The position numbers and the translations under genes are program-made. A DNA stretch of 64,000 bases. Origin: Gammaproteobacteria bacterium UBA2965 (GTDB taxonomy: Bacteria; Pseudomonadota; Gammaproteobacteria; Pseudomonadales; Azotimanducaceae). Positions 36,059 to 44,259 of the stretch are shown here, in pieces. Location of the stretch: NCBI GenBank assembly GCA_002348385.1, contig DEBD01000034.1, forward strand, positions 64,234 through 128,233, in the 5' to 3' direction. The notes beneath the pieces are model-generated. The model worked only from the letters and a program-made list of their open reading frames with translations, was not told the DNA's origin and did not search any database. Numbering within the stretch: position 1 is the first letter of the stretch; each line of letters starts with the position of its first letter.

Positions 36059-37474
36059 CTATGGTGCTACCCGGGTGCGCAGCGTGTTCAGGCGCTCCAC
36101 CGCATCGCTCGGATCGGCGTACCGGTTCAGGTCCATCAGGTCGGCTGCTTCCAGCGTGCCGGCCGCCTGTTTGAGCAGCATCAGATCGATGATGTAGTTG
36201 TAGCGCGAGTCGGCGTAGTCGAACTGGGAGGAGTACAGGCGGTTCTGCGCCTGCAGCACGTCCACGATGTTGCGCGTGCCCACCTGGTAGCCGGTTTCCG
36301 TGGCTTCCAGGGCAGATTCCGAAGAGGCGATGGCGCGGAGCCTGGCCTTCACGCGCACCACGTGGGTGGCCACTGTGCGGAAAAGGTTGCGGGTATCGCG
36401 GCTGACCAAAAGCTGACGGTCCAGTAGCAGCTGGCGCGACTGCTCTGCCAGGGAGCGCGCCTCCTTGGCCCGGCTCGAAGTCAGTCCGCCCTGGTAAATG
36501 GGTAGATTGATGGACACTGCGTACACATCCTGGTCGATCTTATTGCCCAGAAACGAAGCGCCCCCGGTCACGAAGTGGCTGTGAGTCACCGTGGCATCGA
36601 TGGTGGGTAGGTGTCCGGACCGGCGCGCCCGCAGGGTGCGTTCGGCGGCTTGAAGCTTAGCCTGGGCTGAACGGATAGACATGTTGGCCGCCAGCGCGGT
36701 GGTTACCCACTCTTGTTCGTTGCTGGGCGCGGGATTCACAATGGGCAGCGATTCCGAAATGCGATCGATGCTGGTGTAGGGTTGTCCGGTCAGAGTGCGC
36801 AGGGTTTCGAAGAAGATGTCGTGATCACCCGCTGCCTGTACGCGCCCCACTACCGCGTTGTCGTATCCGGCCTGAGCTTCCAGCACGTCGGTAATAGCGA
36901 CCAGGCCCACGTCGAAGCGTTGTTGGACTTGTTCGAGCTGGCGTTTCACCGCCGCTTCGGCTGCTTGTGCCGAGTCCAGCCGGTCTTCGGCGCGCAGCAC
37001 GTTCAGATACGCCGACACCGTGCGTATGATTAGTTGTTGCTCGGTGGAGGAAAAGTCCCATTGGGCACTCTCCACCCCTTTCTTGGCGCTGCGATAGGTG
37101 AACCAGGATTCCATGTTCAGCAGCGGCTGACGCAATTGCGCTTGCCAATTGTGCTCGTTGAAGTCTTGATCGGGCGCTCGCAGCGGCCGCCCGGTAACCG
37201 GATCGCGAATCACCTCCCCGGTGAGAAAGTCGGTCTGCGGAGAGAGGAAACTGCGCTCGTTCCAGGAGCTGCTCCCCCCCAGGGTGATGTTCGGCAGCAT
37301 GGCCGAGCGTGCCTGGGGCACTCGCTGCTGGGTAGCCGCGAGTCCTGCCCGCGCCGCGCCCAGCACCGGATCGTGGGACTTGGCGTCGCCGTAGGCGTCG
37401 GCGAGATCGGCTGCGCCGGCGCTTTGCGCCCACAGCCAGAGTGGGGCGGCAATGAGTAGGAAGTAGCGTTTCAC
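36059..37474 (-). CDS. tolC: TolC family outer-membrane channel
   Basis: Trimeric outer-membrane exit duct used by drug efflux pumps and type I secretion. From GTG 37474 the product has 471 residues with a signal peptide ending near residue 21 (AQSAGA). Two outer-membrane efflux repeats follow, with the characteristic LAATQQRVPQARSAMLPNI, an internal copy with AAERTLRARRSGHLPTID, and a C-terminal VGTRNIVDVLQAQNRLYSSQ. A TTG at 37498 is a possible alternative start. The pair tolC/yqiB is conserved, but nudF, which normally lies here, is missing. Confidence 0.92.
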   Translation of the reverse strand: MKRYFLLIAAPLWLWAQSAGAADLADAYGDAKSHDPVLGAARAGLAATQQRVPQARSAMLPNITLGGSSSWNERSFLSPQTDFLTGEVIRDPVTGRPLRAPDQDFNEHNWQAQLRQPLLNMESWFTYRSAKKGVESAQWDFSSTEQQLIIRTVSAYLNVLRAEDRLDSAQAAEAAVKRQLEQVQQRFDVGLVAITDVLEAQAGYDNAVVGRVQAAGDHDIFFETLRTLTGQPYTSIDRISESLPIVNPAPSNEQEWVTTALAANMSIRSAQAKLQAAERTLRARRSGHLPTIDATVTHSHFVTGGASFLGNKIDQDVYAVSINLPIYQGGLTSSRAKEARSLAEQSRQLLLDRQLLVSRDTRNLFRTVATHVVRVKARLRAIASSESALEATETGYQVGTRNIVDVLQAQNRLYSSQFDYADSRYNYIIDLMLLKQAAGTLEAADLMDLNRYADPSDAVERLNTLRTRVAP

Positions 37475-37523
37475 GGCGGTACCTGCAGTCTGTGGCAATC
37501 GAGTGTCGAGCAGACCAGTTTAC

Positions 37524-37538
37524 CAAAGCGTCGCTTTG
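37524..37538. promoter_or_regulatory. Odd palindrome in the tolC-yqiB divergent region
   Basis: CAAAGCG-T-CGCTTTG is a perfect 7-base inverted repeat around one base, about 50 bases upstream of the tolC start. This shape suits a dimeric repressor or activator operator. No regulator gene is adjacent. Confidence 0.35.
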
Positions 37539-37609
37539 CGTGGGTTAACTGCTCGAAGTCAGGTTTGTGGCATGGTTCAGAAATGGTCGAAGTAAGCAGA
37601 CTGTCAACC

Positions 37610-37638
37610 GTGACGCCCGTGTGCACCGTGAGTATAGT
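37610..37638 (+). promoter_or_regulatory. Candidate promoter for yqiB, possibly giving a leaderless mRNA
   Basis: GTGACG (37610-37615) and TATAGT (37633-37638) are 17 bases apart. A start seven bases beyond the -10 box falls at 37645, the A of the yqiB ATG. Confidence 0.4.
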
Positions 37639-37644
37639 GGTGCC

Positions 37645-38136
37645 ATGACACCACCAGCAAAAAGCAGATCCCGCTGCGCTGCAACCGCTCCACGCGCGGA
37701 TGTGCGGCGTTACAGCATCGATCTGCCGGCGCACATGGCGGAGTGTGATGCCAACTACTTGCGTTTGATGAAGCTCTTTCCGGAGCTGCGCGAGGAGGAC
37801 CGGGACGCATTCGGTATGGTGGTGGGCGACACCCCCTACGAAGTGCAGATGCAGGTGGTGGAGCGTGGGCCCTACACTACGCTGGTGCGCTTGGCACAGC
37901 TACCTGAAGCACCTTGGAGTACCCGCCCTGCACTGATCGTGCGTCTATATCACGATGCGCGCAGCGCCGAAGTAGTGGAATACCAGCGCGACGGTCATTT
38001 TCGCGCGGTTTACGACGTACCCAACAAAGATGGCCGGCAGCCTGACGAAAAGGCCCAGGTCAATCGCTTTCTTGGTGAGTTTCTTTCCATGTGTCTCAAG
38101 CACGGTGTGTCCGTGCGAGATGCGCTTCTCGCCTAG
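37645..38136 (+). CDS. yqiB: DUF1249 family protein (YqiB-like)
   Basis: A 163-residue cytoplasmic protein of the DUF1249/YqiB family, function unknown. Recognised by MAECDANYLRLMKLFPEL near residue 30, VVERGPYTTLVRLAQL, RLYHDARSAEVVEYQ and a C-terminal KAQVNRFLGEFLSMCLKHG. It sits next to cpdA, as in E. coli and Pseudomonas. The ATG is chosen over open upstream sequence because a promoter-like TATAGT lies just before it. Its stop is 15 bases before the proposed CTG start of cpdA, in the same frame. Confidence 0.85.
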   Translation: MTPPAKSRSRCAATAPRADVRRYSIDLPAHMAECDANYLRLMKLFPELREEDRDAFGMVVGDTPYEVQMQVVERGPYTTLVRLAQLPEAPWSTRPALIVRLYHDARSAEVVEYQRDGHFRAVYDVPNKDGRQPDEKAQVNRFLGEFLSMCLKHGVSVRDALLA

Positions 38137-38151
38137 GTCGGGCGGGCAACC

Positions 38152-38919
38152 CTGAACGGCCTACGGGTTCTCCAGATCTCTGATCTGCACCTGCGTGCGG
38201 ACCCGCGACGCACCTTGTTGGGTGTAGACACGGCCCACAGCCTGCGTGCGGTACTGGGCCAGGCAATGGGCGAAGCGCGCCCCGATGCGGTGCTGGTGAC
38301 CGGTGATGTGGCGCACGACCCCACCGAGCAGAGCTACGACCGTGTTAGAGCCATCCTTGCGGAGTTCTTTGATGGTCCCACCCTGTGTCTGCCGGGCAAT
38401 CATGATGTGGCGGAACCCATGGGCGACTTGTTGCAGACCACCGAACTCGTGCTGGGTCGTTGGCTGTTGGTGGCGTTGGATAGCCATGTGGACGACACTC
38501 CCGAAGCAGAGGTGAGCGACGCGGATTTTGCGCGGGTGCGTGACGCAATCGGGTGCCACTCGGAGCATTTCGTGATCGTGGCCACCCACCATCCGCCGGT
38601 GCACGTTGACTGCCCCTGGTTGGACAAAGACCGCATCCAAAATGCGCAACTGCTGTTAGAATGGCTCTCCGAGCGCCCCAGCGTTAAAGGCATGGTGTTC
38701 GGCCACGCACATCAAGTTGTTGAAGCCACCTATAGAGAGCTGCCGTTGATGGGTACGCCGTCTACGTGTTTCCAGTTCGCACCTCGTAGCGAAAACTTTG
38801 CCATCGACACCGCCATGCCTGGGTATCGTTGGTTGACTCTGTCTCCTGAGGGGGGGGTCACCAGCGAGGTGAGGCGCGTGCAGGATTATCCCTTGCAGAT
38901 AGATCTGAGCGACCGCTAA
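38152..38919 (+). CDS. cpdA: 3',5'-cyclic-AMP phosphodiesterase CpdA
   Basis: Class III metallophosphodiesterase that hydrolyses cAMP. The 255-residue reading begins at CTG 38152 (LNGLRVLQISDLHL). The D-x-H metal motif (SDLHL) lies only about ten codons in, and the yqiB stop is in frame 15 bases upstream, so no ATG, GTG or TTG can supply a start that keeps this motif; the first TTG is at 38212-38215, after it. Other motifs are GDVAHD, GNHD (LCLPGNHDV), THHPPVH and GHAHQ. The upstream region GGGCGGGC is only a poor ribosome site. Translation may depend on yqiB. Confidence 0.85.
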   Translation: MNGLRVLQISDLHLRADPRRTLLGVDTAHSLRAVLGQAMGEARPDAVLVTGDVAHDPTEQSYDRVRAILAEFFDGPTLCLPGNHDVAEPMGDLLQTTELVLGRWLLVALDSHVDDTPEAEVSDADFARVRDAIGCHSEHFVIVATHHPPVHVDCPWLDKDRIQNAQLLLEWLSERPSVKGMVFGHAHQVVEATYRELPLMGTPSTCFQFAPRSENFAIDTAMPGYRWLTLSPEGGVTSEVRRVQDYPLQIDLSDR

Positions 38920-38937
38920 GGAGAGCGTTTAGGCACT

Positions 38938-40833
38938 ATGGCAGCAGCCAAATATTCCGCTGAGTCCCTGCAGGTATTGTCGGGGCTGGAGCCCGTTCGG
39001 CGGCGGCCTGGCATGTACACCGACACCGCCCGACCCAACCATCTGGTGCAGGAGGTGGTGGACAACAGCGTCGACGAAGCCCTTGCTGGCCACGCGCGTG
39101 AAATTGAAGTCACGCTGTTCAAAGACGGATCCATCGAGGTCATCGACGATGGCCGGGGCATGCCGGTGGACATACACCCCAAGCACAAGGTGTCCGGGGT
39201 GGAACTCATCCTCACCCGCCTGCACGCGGGCGGCAAATTCGACAACGAGAACTACAGCTTCTCCGGCGGGCTGCACGGCGTGGGCGTGTCCGTGGTCAAT
39301 GCGCTATCGGAATGGCTGGAGGTGGAAATCAAGCGCGACGCCAAGGTCTACCGGCAGAAGTACAAGAGCGGAAAACCCGCTGCCAAGCTGAAATCCGTAG
39401 GCAGTGTGGGCAAACGCAACACTGGTACCAGCGTGCGGTTTCTTCCCGACGCCAAGTATTTCGATACCGTTTCCCTGTCGGTGCCGCGTCTGAAGCACCT
39501 GCTGCGCGCCAAGGCGGTGCTGTGTCCGGGGCTGCGCGTGAGCCTCAACATCGAGGGCAAGAAAGGTGAGAGCGAGTCCTGGGAGTATGAGGACGGCCTG
39601 AAGAGCTACCTCAACCAGGCCCTGGCCGATGCCGACGCCGTGCCGGCGGAGCCATTCATGCACAGTGCCGAAGGCAATCAGGAAGGCGTGGATTGGGCGC
39701 TTAAATGGGTGCTCGATGGTGGCGAGTTGATCACTGAATCCTATGTCAACCTCATTCCCACGGCCCAGGGCGGCACCCATGTGAACGGGCTGCGCTCCGG
39801 GCTTGTGGATGCCCTTAAGGAGTTCTGCGAGTTTCGCGACCTGCTGCCCCGTGGGGTGAAGCTCACTGCCGACGACCTGTGGGACCAATGCAGCTACGTG
39901 CTCTCCGCTAAGCTCGCCGACCCCCAGTTTTCCGGGCAGACCAAAGAGCGTTTGTCGTCCCGTCAGTCTGCGGTGTTCATCGGTGGTGTGGCCAAGGACG
40001 CGTTCAGTCTATGGCTCAATGAGCATCCCCAGGAAGGTGAGCGCTTGGCAGAGCTTGCCATCAACAACGCCCAGAAGCGTGTGCAGGCGGCCAAGAAGGT
40101 TACACGCAAGAAGATCACGGCGGGGCCCGCGCTGCCGGGTAAGCTGGCCGACTGCTCTGGAGAAGATCCCGATTCCTCCGAGCTGTTCCTGGTGGAAGGC
40201 GACTCTGCCGGCGGGTCCGCCAAGCAGGCTCGCGACCGAGTGTTTCAGGCGGTGATGCCGCTGCGCGGCAAGATCCTCAATACCTGGGAGGTGGATGCTG
40301 GCCAGGTACTGGCCTCCCAGGAGGTCCACGACATCGCCCTGGCACTGGGGGTGGATCCGGGCTCCAAAGACCTTTCCGGGTTGCGCTACCACCGCGTGTG
40401 TATCCTGGCGGATGCCGATTCCGACGGTCTGCATATCGCCACGCTCTTGTGCGCGCTGTTTCTCAGGCATTTCCGCCCGCTGGTGGAAGCTGGCCACGTA
40501 TACGTGGCCATGCCGCCCCTGTACCGCATCGATGTGGGCAAGGAAGTCTTCTACTCCCTCGACGAGCAAGAAAAGGAAGGCGTGCTCGACCGCATCGTGG
40601 CAGAGAAGAAACGTGGCACCGTGCAGGTGCAGCGCTTCAAGGGCTTGGGCGAAATGAACCCCATGCAGCTGCGCGAAACCACCATGGACCCGGCCACTCG
40701 GCGCCTGGTGCAGCTGAGCCTGGATTCCGTCAAGAAGACCGAAGAAATGATGGACATGCTGCTCGCCAAGAAACGCGCCCCCGACCGGCGCAGCTGGCTC
40801 GAAAAGAAAGGCGACCAAGCTTCCCTGGCCTAA
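38938..40833 (+). CDS. parE: DNA topoisomerase IV subunit B ParE
   Basis: ATPase subunit of topoisomerase IV, which decatenates daughter chromosomes. The 631 residues contain the GHKL ATPase motifs (VQEVVDNSVDEALAG, DDGRGMPVD, GGLHGVGVSVVNAL), the transducer Lys (QTKERL) and the TOPRIM segment (LFLVEGDSAGGSAKQARDR, LADADSDGLHI). The length matches ParE, lacking the extra domain of gammaproteobacterial GyrB. It lies only 18 bases after cpdA; the esterase gene yqiA that usually separates them is absent. parC follows 45 bases later. Confidence 0.96.
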   Translation: MAAAKYSAESLQVLSGLEPVRRRPGMYTDTARPNHLVQEVVDNSVDEALAGHAREIEVTLFKDGSIEVIDDGRGMPVDIHPKHKVSGVELILTRLHAGGKFDNENYSFSGGLHGVGVSVVNALSEWLEVEIKRDAKVYRQKYKSGKPAAKLKSVGSVGKRNTGTSVRFLPDAKYFDTVSLSVPRLKHLLRAKAVLCPGLRVSLNIEGKKGESESWEYEDGLKSYLNQALADADAVPAEPFMHSAEGNQEGVDWALKWVLDGGELITESYVNLIPTAQGGTHVNGLRSGLVDALKEFCEFRDLLPRGVKLTADDLWDQCSYVLSAKLADPQFSGQTKERLSSRQSAVFIGGVAKDAFSLWLNEHPQEGERLAELAINNAQKRVQAAKKVTRKKITAGPALPGKLADCSGEDPDSSELFLVEGDSAGGSAKQARDRVFQAVMPLRGKILNTWEVDAGQVLASQEVHDIALALGVDPGSKDLSGLRYHRVCILADADSDGLHIATLLCALFLRHFRPLVEAGHVYVAMPPLYRIDVGKEVFYSLDEQEKEGVLDRIVAEKKRGTVQVQRFKGLGEMNPMQLRETTMDPATRRLVQLSLDSVKKTEEMMDMLLAKKRAPDRRSWLEKKGDQASLA

Positions 40834-40878
40834 ACCGCGCGTGAATGCGCTTTTGATGAACCGAGTATTGAGACACCG

Positions 40879-43119
40879 ATGAGCGAAGCAACCGACATCG
40901 AAACCATGCCCCTGCGTGCCTATACCGAGCGCGCATACCTCGACTACTCCATGTACGTCATCAACGATCGGGCACTGCCCCACATCGCAGACGGACTGAA
41001 GCCGGTGCAGCGTCGCATCATCTATGCCATGAGCGAGCTGGGGTTGTCCAACCAGGCCAAGTTCGCCAAGTCGGCCCGTACTGTGGGCGACGTGCTGGGC
41101 AAGTTCCACCCCCACGGCGACAGCGCCTGCTACGAGGCCATGGTGCTCATGGCGCAGCCCTTCTCGTTTCGCTATCCGCTGATCGAGGGTCAGGGTAACT
41201 GGGGCGCGCCGGACGACCCCAAATCTTTCGCCGCCATGCGTTACACCGAGGCGCGGCTGTCCCGCTTTGCTGAGCTGCTGCTGGCAGAGTCGCGCCAGGG
41301 CACCGTGGATTTCACCGACAACTTCGATGGTTCGCTCTCTGAACCCCAGCTGCTTCCGGCGCGGGTTCCGTTCGTGCTGCTTAACGGGTCTACCGGCATT
41401 GCGGTGGGTATGGCCACCGACATACCTCCGCACAACCTCAATGAGGTAGTGTCGGCGTGTATCCATCTGTTAGACAAACCGCGCGCCTCCCTGCACGATC
41501 TCATGACCCACATCAAGGGCCCGGATTTTCCTACCGATGCGCAGATCATCACGCCCGAGGCGGAGATTCGCGAAGCCTATGAGAGCGGTCGAGGCAGCAT
41601 CAAATCCCGTGCGGTTTGGCGCAACGAGGCCGGAGAGATCGTCATAACCGCCCTGCCGCACCAGGCCTCGCCGGCCAAGGTGCTGGAGCAGATCGCTCAG
41701 CAGATGAACGCCAAGAAGTTGCCCATGCTCGCGGATCTGCGAGACGAGTCCGATCATGAGAACCCCACGCGCCTGGTGCTGGTGCCGCGCTCCAATCGCG
41801 TGGATGCAGACCGGCTGATGAGCCACCTGTTCGCCAGCACCGACCTGGAACGCAACCATCGCGTGAACATGAACATCATCGGGCTGGATCAGCGCCCTCA
41901 GGTGAAAGGCCTGGTGGAGTTGCTCAAGGAATGGTTGAGCTACCGTAACGAGACAGTGCGGCGGCGGCTCACCTACCGGCTGGACCGAATCAACGAGCGG
42001 CTGCATATCCTGGATGGGCTCATCAAGGCATACGCCAAACTCGACGAAGTGATTCGCATCATTCGGGAGGAAGACGAGCCCAAAAAGGTATTGATGAAGA
42101 AGCTGAAGCTCAGCGACATCCAGGCCACCGCCATCCTGGATCTGCGGCTGCGCCAGCTTGCCCGTCTTGAAGAAGAGAAACTAAAAGGCGAGCACAAGGA
42201 GCTGCGCGCCGAAGGCGCTGACATCGAGCAGACGTTGAAGTCCAAGGCGCGCATGAAGACGCTGCTCAAAAAAGAGTTGCTCGCCGTTGCCGAGGAGTAT
42301 GGAGACGATCGCCGCTCGCCGCTGGTGCAGGCCGAGGAGGCGTCGGCCTACAGCGAGGAAGACCTGGTCACCAACGAACCCGTGACCGTAGTGATGTCGG
42401 AGAAGGGTTGGGTGCGCGCGGCCAAGGGCCACGAGACGGATCCCCGGGAACTGTCCTTCCGTAGCGGCGACAAGTACGGCCATTCCGCTCGTGGGCGCAC
42501 CAGCGATGTCACCATTTTTCTGGATTCCACCGGGCGCACGTACGCCGTGGCGCCGCATACACTGCCTTCGGCGCGCGGTCAGGGTGAGCCGCTGACCGGC
42601 CGCTTGAAGCCTCCTGCCGGCGCGCGCTTTGTCGGGGTGACCATGGGTTCGCCCCAGACCAAGGTGCTGATGGCCAGCGAGGCGGGCTATGGTTTCGTGG
42701 GCACGCTGGAAGACATGGTCACCAAGAACAAGGCAGGTAAGGCCTGCTTGAGCGTGCCCAAGGAAGGCAGTGCGTTGCCGCCTGTAGCCGTTGAGCCCGA
42801 GCGACCGCAGCAGGTAGTGGTAGCCACCAGTCAGGGACGCATGCTGGTTTTCGATCTGGCTGAAGTTCCCCACCTTGGGCGCGGGAAAGGCAACAAGTTG
42901 CTCAACGTGCCTACCGCCGCGTTCAAGGCGCGCGAGGAAGTTGTGGTGGCCGTCGCCGTGATGGGCGTGGACGACGCGCTCATCGTGCAGGCGGGTGCGC
43001 GTCACCTGCGCATGAAGTCAAAAGAACTCGAGAACTACGTGGGCGAGCGGGCCAGGCGCGGACGCAAGCTGCCTCGCGGCTTTCAGAAGGTGGATTCGCT
43101 GGCCGTGGAATCGCCGTGA
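40879..43119 (+). CDS. parC: DNA topoisomerase IV subunit A ParC
   Basis: DNA-cleaving subunit of topoisomerase IV. The 746-residue protein has the catalytic Tyr122 (AAMRYTEARL) and the quinolone-determining region KFHPHGDSACYEAM with Ser82 and Glu86, the susceptible-type residues. A C-terminal beta-pinwheel with weak repeats (about 500-740) replaces the GyrA-box-containing tail of gyrase. It follows parE closely, the normal operon. The last 37 bases overlap the tail of the AhpA-like gene on the other strand. Confidence 0.96.
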   Translation: MSEATDIETMPLRAYTERAYLDYSMYVINDRALPHIADGLKPVQRRIIYAMSELGLSNQAKFAKSARTVGDVLGKFHPHGDSACYEAMVLMAQPFSFRYPLIEGQGNWGAPDDPKSFAAMRYTEARLSRFAELLLAESRQGTVDFTDNFDGSLSEPQLLPARVPFVLLNGSTGIAVGMATDIPPHNLNEVVSACIHLLDKPRASLHDLMTHIKGPDFPTDAQIITPEAEIREAYESGRGSIKSRAVWRNEAGEIVITALPHQASPAKVLEQIAQQMNAKKLPMLADLRDESDHENPTRLVLVPRSNRVDADRLMSHLFASTDLERNHRVNMNIIGLDQRPQVKGLVELLKEWLSYRNETVRRRLTYRLDRINERLHILDGLIKAYAKLDEVIRIIREEDEPKKVLMKKLKLSDIQATAILDLRLRQLARLEEEKLKGEHKELRAEGADIEQTLKSKARMKTLLKKELLAVAEEYGDDRRSPLVQAEEASAYSEEDLVTNEPVTVVMSEKGWVRAAKGHETDPRELSFRSGDKYGHSARGRTSDVTIFLDSTGRTYAVAPHTLPSARGQGEPLTGRLKPPAGARFVGVTMGSPQTKVLMASEAGYGFVGTLEDMVTKNKAGKACLSVPKEGSALPPVAVEPERPQQVVVATSQGRMLVFDLAEVPHLGRGKGNKLLNVPTAAFKAREEVVVAVAVMGVDDALIVQAGARHLRMKSKELENYVGERARRGRKLPRGFQKVDSLAVESP

Positions 43120-44219
43120 TCCTGCGAGAAACGCACCACCTGTTGCTTCACTAGCGCGGTCTGTGCCGGTGACAGCGCGGTAACCAGGTATCCACCTCCG
43201 TCTGCGGTAGCGATCTCTTCGAGTAACGGGCTATCCAGCGGATAGTACTCCACCCTGTTCTGCTGCAGCAGACGCAGCGGGAAGTGGTCGCTCACCGCCA
43301 GGGTCATGTGCTTCGCCAGTGCAGACAGCAGTGCCGCGTCGGAGATTTCCGGCGCGGCCTCGGGCAGCTCTGCGGCGGGAGGTAGATCGATGGTATGGAG
43401 GCCCAGGCGGTAGACGCCGGCCTGATCGTCCAGCAGGTGGGCCACCGCGAACGCGGCACACAGCACCTGCAGCCCACGGTCTTCCTGGTCGGTGCCGGGA
43501 AAATGCATCAGCAGCCCGGTCCCCGGAAGCGGTCCCACGGTGGCGGAGTACACCTCGCCCACCCGTTTCGCCACGGCGGTAGCGTGCGCCAGTTCGGCCA
43601 TACGCACCTCCGGCGCCAGGCCGATCTGGTTGTACAGGTTGAACGCCAGCAAATAGTGCTGCACGTCGTCCTCTTCGGGTGCGGGCAGCTCCACTGCCGT
43701 CACGTTGTCCGTGGCGGTTTGAGGGGCAAGACGCAATCGGAGCACCGCCACGCACAACCACGGAACGCCCAGCAGCGTGATCAGCGACAGGCCGATGCGC
43801 GTCCAGCTTATGCCTTCGGATAGCTTGGCCGGGTCCAGGGTCACGCGCACGTAACCCATGATGCTCTCGTCGAACGTGACCGGTGCCGAGTAGGTGGGTC
43901 CGGTGGTGGACTCACCGCCCGAAGCCAGCAGCTGGTTGTCCACGCTGAATACCGACACCCCGGCTACCTCGTCGATGGTGGTCATGCGGTTGCCGATCAC
44001 GGCCAGGTGCATGCGGTCCTGTTTGAGTAGTGGTTCCGCGGCAAGCGCCGCAAAGCTGCCGGCAAGGCTCGCGCCGAATCGCTCGGTTCGCGTGTGGGAT
44101 TGCTCCGTGGCGTGCCACACCCAGGTAGTGCAGACCATGGTCAGCAAGCTGGCCAGTGCGGCGACGACTATGGGTGGTGCGGTCGGTTTGACGAGCTTCA
44201 GTCTAGACGTTAGCTTCAA
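43083..44219 (-). CDS. AhpA/YtjB-like inner-membrane protein
   Basis: A membrane protein of about 378 residues located beside serB, the place of the ytjB/ahpA family in enterobacteria and Pseudomonas. A first membrane helix (PPIVVAALASLLTMVCTTWVW) precedes a periplasmic region of about 120 residues resembling the sensor part of that family. A second helix (GLSLITLLGVPWLCVAVL) leads to a cytoplasmic domain of unknown type. No kinase, GGDEF or HAMP motif is evident. The TTG at 44219 is my best start; an open frame reaches 44333 but would overlap serB. Function unknown. Confidence 0.65.
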   Translation of the reverse strand: MKLTSRLKLVKPTAPPIVVAALASLLTMVCTTWVWHATEQSHTRTERFGASLAGSFAALAAEPLLKQDRMHLAVIGNRMTTIDEVAGVSVFSVDNQLLASGGESTTGPTYSAPVTFDESIMGYVRVTLDPAKLSEGISWTRIGLSLITLLGVPWLCVAVLRLRLAPQTATDNVTAVELPAPEEDDVQHYLLAFNLYNQIGLAPEVRMAELAHATAVAKRVGEVYSATVGPLPGTGLLMHFPGTDQEDRGLQVLCAAFAVAHLLDDQAGVYRLGLHTIDLPPAAELPEAAPEISDAALLSALAKHMTLAVSDHFPLRLLQQNRVEYYPLDSPLLEEIATADGGGYLVTALSPAQTALVKQQVVRFSQDHGDSTASESTF

Positions 44220-44259
44220 AAGCCTTCGAGCTCCAAAGTTCCACGAAAGGCGACTGCCG

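Noticed and set aside
40009..41466. 485-residue open frame antisense to parE/parC
   Set aside because: It spans the junction of two conserved genes on the opposite strand and shows no domain; a shadow of GC-rich codon usage.
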